From a bacterium (lineage in GTDB: Bacteria > Patescibacteriota > Saccharimonadia > Saccharimonadales > Saccharimonadaceae), in contig JAKQOF010000095.1 in assembly GCA_029565375.1 (NCBI GenBank), positions 1-8,236 on the forward strand: DNA of 8,236 nucleotides, in the 5' to 3' direction. Positions 6,295 through 8,236 of the stretch are shown piece after piece. The notes under the pieces are model-generated. The model saw nothing but the letters and a program-made list of their open reading frames with translations. It had not been told where the DNA came from and searched no databases. Position 1 is the stretch's first letter. Each line of letters opens with the position of its first letter. Position numbers and translations under genes: made by a program.

Positions 6295-6334
6295 AAATAA
6301 AAAGGCCATCCAAGGACGGTCTTTTTATTTGGTC
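6291..6334. terminator. 44-bp near-palindrome, bidirectional intrinsic terminator
   Basis: The arms 6291-6311 and 6314-6334 are complementary over 19 of 21 positions; the other two are one G-U wobble and one A-C mismatch on either strand. The core is GC-rich, with A-runs on one side and CTTTTTATTT on the other, so both strands present a stem followed by a U-run. On the minus strand it directly follows tRNA-Pro and overlaps its CCA end and discriminator base, making it the tRNA terminator. On the plus strand it would stop any transcript running out of rny antisense to the 5671-6228 gene. Confidence 0.85.
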
Positions 6335-6405
6335 GGGGTGAAAGGGCTCAAACCTTCGACCTCTCGGTCCCAAACCGAGCGCGCTATCAACTGCGCCACA
6401 CCCCG
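6330..6405 (-). tRNA. tRNA-Pro, anticodon UGG, with encoded CCA
   Basis: The minus strand folds as a full cloverleaf. The acceptor is CGGGGTG paired with CACCCCG, and the D-stem is GCGC/GCGC. The anticodon stem is CTCGG/CCGAG around the loop TTTGGGA (anticodon TGG at 6372-6370). A five-base variable loop and the T-stem GAAGG/CCTTT (one G-U) with loop TTTGAGC complete it. The C1-G72 pair and G37 after the anticodon fit bacterial proline tRNAs, and the discriminator is A73. CCA is encoded at 6332-6330. The T-loop reads TTTGAGC instead of the usual TTCGA, so the near-universal C56 is a U. The UGG anticodon can read all four proline codons by wobble. Confidence 0.95.
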
Positions 6406-6421
6406 ATACGATGCCTAGCCG

Positions 6422-6450
6422 ATTATAGACTATTGTGCACAATATTGCCA
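6422..6450 (-). promoter_or_regulatory. tRNA-Pro promoter
   Basis: A perfect TATAAT (6427-6422 on the minus strand) lies 16 bases before the mature tRNA 5' end. The best -35 at 17-base spacing is weak, TGGCAA (6450-6445). A better TTGACC (6458-6453) would need a 25-base spacer. The predicted start gives a 5' precursor leader of about 10 bases. Confidence 0.6.
6431..6444. promoter_or_regulatory. 14-bp perfect palindrome, operator candidate
   Basis: TATTGTGCACAATA is a perfect 14-bp palindrome. It occupies 14 of the 17 bases between the -35 and -10 hexamers of the tRNA-Pro promoter. It also lies 28 bases upstream of the -35 of the divergent glycosyltransferase promoter. That position would suit a dimeric repressor; the cognate regulator is not in the window. 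Confidence 0.45.
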
Positions 6451-6472
6451 GTGGTCAAAAACGTTTTGTCGG

Positions 6473-6501
6473 TTGCCGTTAGCGCCATGAAGCGATATGA
6501 T
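6473..6501 (+). promoter_or_regulatory. promoter of the glycosyltransferase gene
   Basis: TTGCCG at 6473-6478 and TATGAT at 6496-6501 are separated by exactly 17 bases. The predicted start near 6508 leaves a leader of about nine bases before ATG 6517. The purine-rich GGAAAG at 6502-6507 would then be upstream of the transcript start. Confidence 0.55.
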
Positions 6502-6516
6502 GGAAAGTGACTGATA

Positions 6517-8085
6517 ATGAAAAAAACATTTACTCATATCGCTACGAAGCTAAAGAATGTCCGCGGCCTCGACTGGATTGTACTAGGTATAGGTCTTGTT
6601 GTGTTTGTTCTCTTCACGCTCGCCACTCTTACCAAGTCGTCAATTTGGTTTGACGAGGCATTTGGTGCATATTTAACACATTTTAACTTTCTTGACATTG
6701 CTCGCTACACAGCAACTGATGTGCATCCACCACTGTATTATTGGATACTAAAACTTTGGACGGACTTTTTTGGTAGCACCGAGCTGGCATTTCGCTCGCT
6801 GAGCGTCTTCTTTGGTGCAACAGCAATTACATTCGGGTTCCTATTGGTGAAGCGACTGTTCGGTCGTAAGGCTGCGTGGGTCAGCTTGCTACTGCTCGTG
6901 ATATCACCGATGCTGATTCGCTATGGACAAGAGGCACGCATGTACACACTAGCGGCAACAATCGCGCTGAGTGCGACGTATGTGCTGACGTTTGCTGTGC
7001 TTTCAAAGCGAAAACTTCCGTGGATTGTATACGGTGTACTTGTGTCACTTGGCATGTGGACACATTATTTTACGGCCGTAGTATGGTTGGGACATTGGGT
7101 ATGGCGGGCAATCGTCACGCGCCAGTCTGGCGCCAGAGGAAAAGAGTTTCGTAAGGCTTTCTTCACTAAAAATTGGATACTGGCGCATATTGTCGCTGTT
7201 GGGTTGTTCTTGCCATGGGTGCCACTCATGCTTGTTCAACTATCAGTTATTCAGGGTAATGGATTTTGGATTAGCCCTGTCGGTACAGATACCTTTCCTA
7301 ATTACATAACAAACCTATTGTTTTATCTCGACCACGACCAAGCTACGGGATGGTATGCGTTCGCACTGGGTGTAATATTGGTGAGTCTGACAGCATTTGC
7401 TATTTCGCTGTATCGTTCGTTTAACAAACAACAAAAGCAAAACTATTTATTACTTATGGCATTAGCGATTGTGCCCGTCGTCATCTTGTTTGTATGTTCA
7501 TTGCCTCCGCTCCGTTCGTCATTCGTAGAACGATATTTGATTCCGTCTATTGCCGGCTTCTCGTTATTCGCTGGGGTGACATTAACACTAGGCTTGAAGC
7601 AGGTACGAACTATCTGGCGAGTAATTATCGTGGGCGTATTGGTGGTGAGTATGTTGTTCGGCATTATCAATGTCTACTATTTTGGGAACTACAACAAGAA
7701 CAGTCATACAAAGGTAACAACTGGCGATATTGTGAAAGAGATTCAAAGTCGCGCCAAGCCAGGTGAGCCAATTATTGCTAATACACCATGGGTGTTCTAC
7801 GAAGCAGTTTTCTATAGTACTGACAGTCACCCTGTCTACTTTATCGACGCGGATACACAGTATCTGTATGGGTCACTGGATATGTTGAAATATAACGATC
7901 AGCATAAGATCAAAGACTTGACTGCTTTTGTTAAGGACAATCCAAAAGTTTGGTATATCGGCTATGCTGGTGACCAACCACTCGGAAGTCCTGATGCTAC
8001 CTGGAATCCAATCCAAAAGTTCTCAATTTTTGATCAGATTGACAACAAAGATTCATATAAAGCTGTTCAGTATCAAACAAATTAG
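6517..8085 (+). CDS. GT39/PMT-like polytopic membrane glycosyltransferase
   Basis: The 522-residue product looks like a GT-C-fold enzyme that transfers sugar from a polyprenyl-phosphate donor to an acceptor on the outer face of the membrane. After a first membrane helix (about 19-40) comes the hallmark acidic loop WFDEAF at 44-49; D46 is the likely catalytic base. DVHPPLYYW follows at 68-76, then FRSLS near 92-96 and YGQEARMY at 136-143, all typical of PMT_2-type proteins. Further hydrophobic segments run to about residue 390. The last 125 or so residues are soluble. Donor and acceptor cannot be read from the sequence; cell-wall polymer, lipid or protein glycosylation are all possible. It is transcribed divergently from tRNA-Pro and followed 21 bp downstream by a peroxiredoxin gene, perhaps in the same transcript. 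Confidence 0.85.
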   Translation: MKKTFTHIATKLKNVRGLDWIVLGIGLVVFVLFTLATLTKSSIWFDEAFGAYLTHFNFLDIARYTATDVHPPLYYWILKLWTDFFGSTELAFRSLSVFFGATAITFGFLLVKRLFGRKAAWVSLLLLVISPMLIRYGQEARMYTLAATIALSATYVLTFAVLSKRKLPWIVYGVLVSLGMWTHYFTAVVWLGHWVWRAIVTRQSGARGKEFRKAFFTKNWILAHIVAVGLFLPWVPLMLVQLSVIQGNGFWISPVGTDTFPNYITNLLFYLDHDQATGWYAFALGVILVSLTAFAISLYRSFNKQQKQNYLLLMALAIVPVVILFVCSLPPLRSSFVERYLIPSIAGFSLFAGVTLTLGLKQVRTIWRVIIVGVLVVSMLFGIINVYYFGNYNKNSHTKVTTGDIVKEIQSRAKPGEPIIANTPWVFYEAVFYSTDSHPVYFIDADTQYLYGSLDMLKYNDQHKIKDLTAFVKDNPKVWYIGYAGDQPLGSPDATWNPIQKFSIFDQIDNKDSYKAVQYQTN

Positions 8086-8106
8086 TGGCAGAGTGAGTGC
8101 ATTATT

Positions 8107-8236
8107 ATGAAAAAACCGCCATATTCAGCACCAGATTTTATGCTTCGTGATGAAGCAGGCAAGGTGCACTCATTATCTGACTACGAAGGACAATGGTTGG
8201 TGCTTTATTTTTATCCAAAGGACGATACGCCAGGAT
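8107..8236 (+). CDS. bcp: PrxQ/Bcp-type peroxiredoxin, 5' part only
   Basis: The first 43 codons are visible and the gene runs off the window. APDF at 8-11, the LSDYEGQWLVLYFYPK strand region at 23-38 and DDTPG at 39-43 match the N-terminus of atypical two-cysteine Bcp/PrxQ thiol peroxidases. In that family the next residue is the peroxidatic cysteine, and the final base of the window is the T expected for its codon. The enzyme should reduce hydrogen peroxide and organic hydroperoxides in the cytoplasm using thioredoxin-like donors. ATG 8107 gives a family-like N-terminus; a weak GAGTGAG lies about nine bases before it. The 21-bp gap to the glycosyltransferase without a terminator suggests co-transcription, though the functions are not obviously linked. 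Confidence 0.88.
   Translation, partial: MKKPPYSAPDFMLRDEAGKVHSLSDYEGQWLVLYFYPKDDTPG

Noticed and set aside
6266..6334. Phage or integrative-element attachment site at tRNA-Pro
   Set aside because: The repeats are inverted, not direct, and there is no integrase or other mobile gene in the window.
6191..6442. Short open frames on both strands across the tRNA-Pro region
   Set aside because: They run through the tRNA cloverleaf and terminator, so they are not credible coding sequence.
6488..6511. Seven-codon leader peptide (MKRYDGK) upstream of the glycosyltransferase
   Set aside because: It overlaps the predicted -10 element, has no ribosome binding site and looks like chance.
1..8236. CRISPR array, defence system, insertion sequence or toxin-antitoxin pair
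   Set aside because: No spaced direct repeats, transposase or defence-type domains were seen in any frame.

Overview
The window is a compact, mostly housekeeping stretch of a bacterial chromosome. It looks like a member of the Candidate Phyla Radiation, probably Saccharibacteria (TM7). This is an inference from the gene set and style: type IV pilus PilB and PilC, a very short TsaB of about 128 residues, RNase Y, a membrane glycosyltransferase with a WFDE motif, very short or absent 5' leaders, and UGA used as an ordinary stop (it ends tsaE). UGA as a stop argues against the recoded Absconditabacteria (SR1) and Gracilibacteria. No marker such as 16S rRNA is present, so the assignment is tentative.

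Layout, left to right. On the minus strand, a pilus operon runs from pilB (1308-3089) into pilC (80-1306), one base apart. Beyond pilC, a promoter-like element leads into what may be the first six codons of another minus-strand gene cut by the window edge. A 64-bp divergent intergenic region separates pilB from plus-strand tsaE and tsaB (4-bp ATGA overlap), two parts of the tRNA t6A37 modification machinery. About 150 bp with several promoter candidates, a small hairpin and a strong ribosome binding site lead into rny (RNase Y). RNase Y converges on an unrecognised minus-strand membrane-anchored protein (5671-6228).

The most structured non-coding stretch is 6229-6516. It holds the promoter of the unknown gene, a 44-bp near-palindrome that can act as a terminator in both directions, and tRNA-Pro(UGG) with encoded CCA on the minus strand. 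It also holds a decayed inverted copy of the tRNA 3' half, a 14-bp perfect palindrome inside the tRNA promoter, and a plus-strand promoter. That promoter drives a GT39-like membrane glycosyltransferase (6517-8085), followed 21 bp later by a PrxQ/Bcp peroxiredoxin. The window ends on the first base of the codon expected to encode its peroxidatic cysteine.

Functionally the window combines envelope functions (pilus motor and platform, glycosyltransferase, anchored unknown protein) with tRNA and mRNA metabolism (t6A, tRNA-Pro, RNase Y) and oxidant defence. I see no defence island, CRISPR array, transposon or phage. The points most worth a second look are the mirrored tRNA 3' end, the operator-like palindrome in the tRNA promoter, the PilB without zinc cysteines, the minimal TsaB and the near-leaderless promoters.
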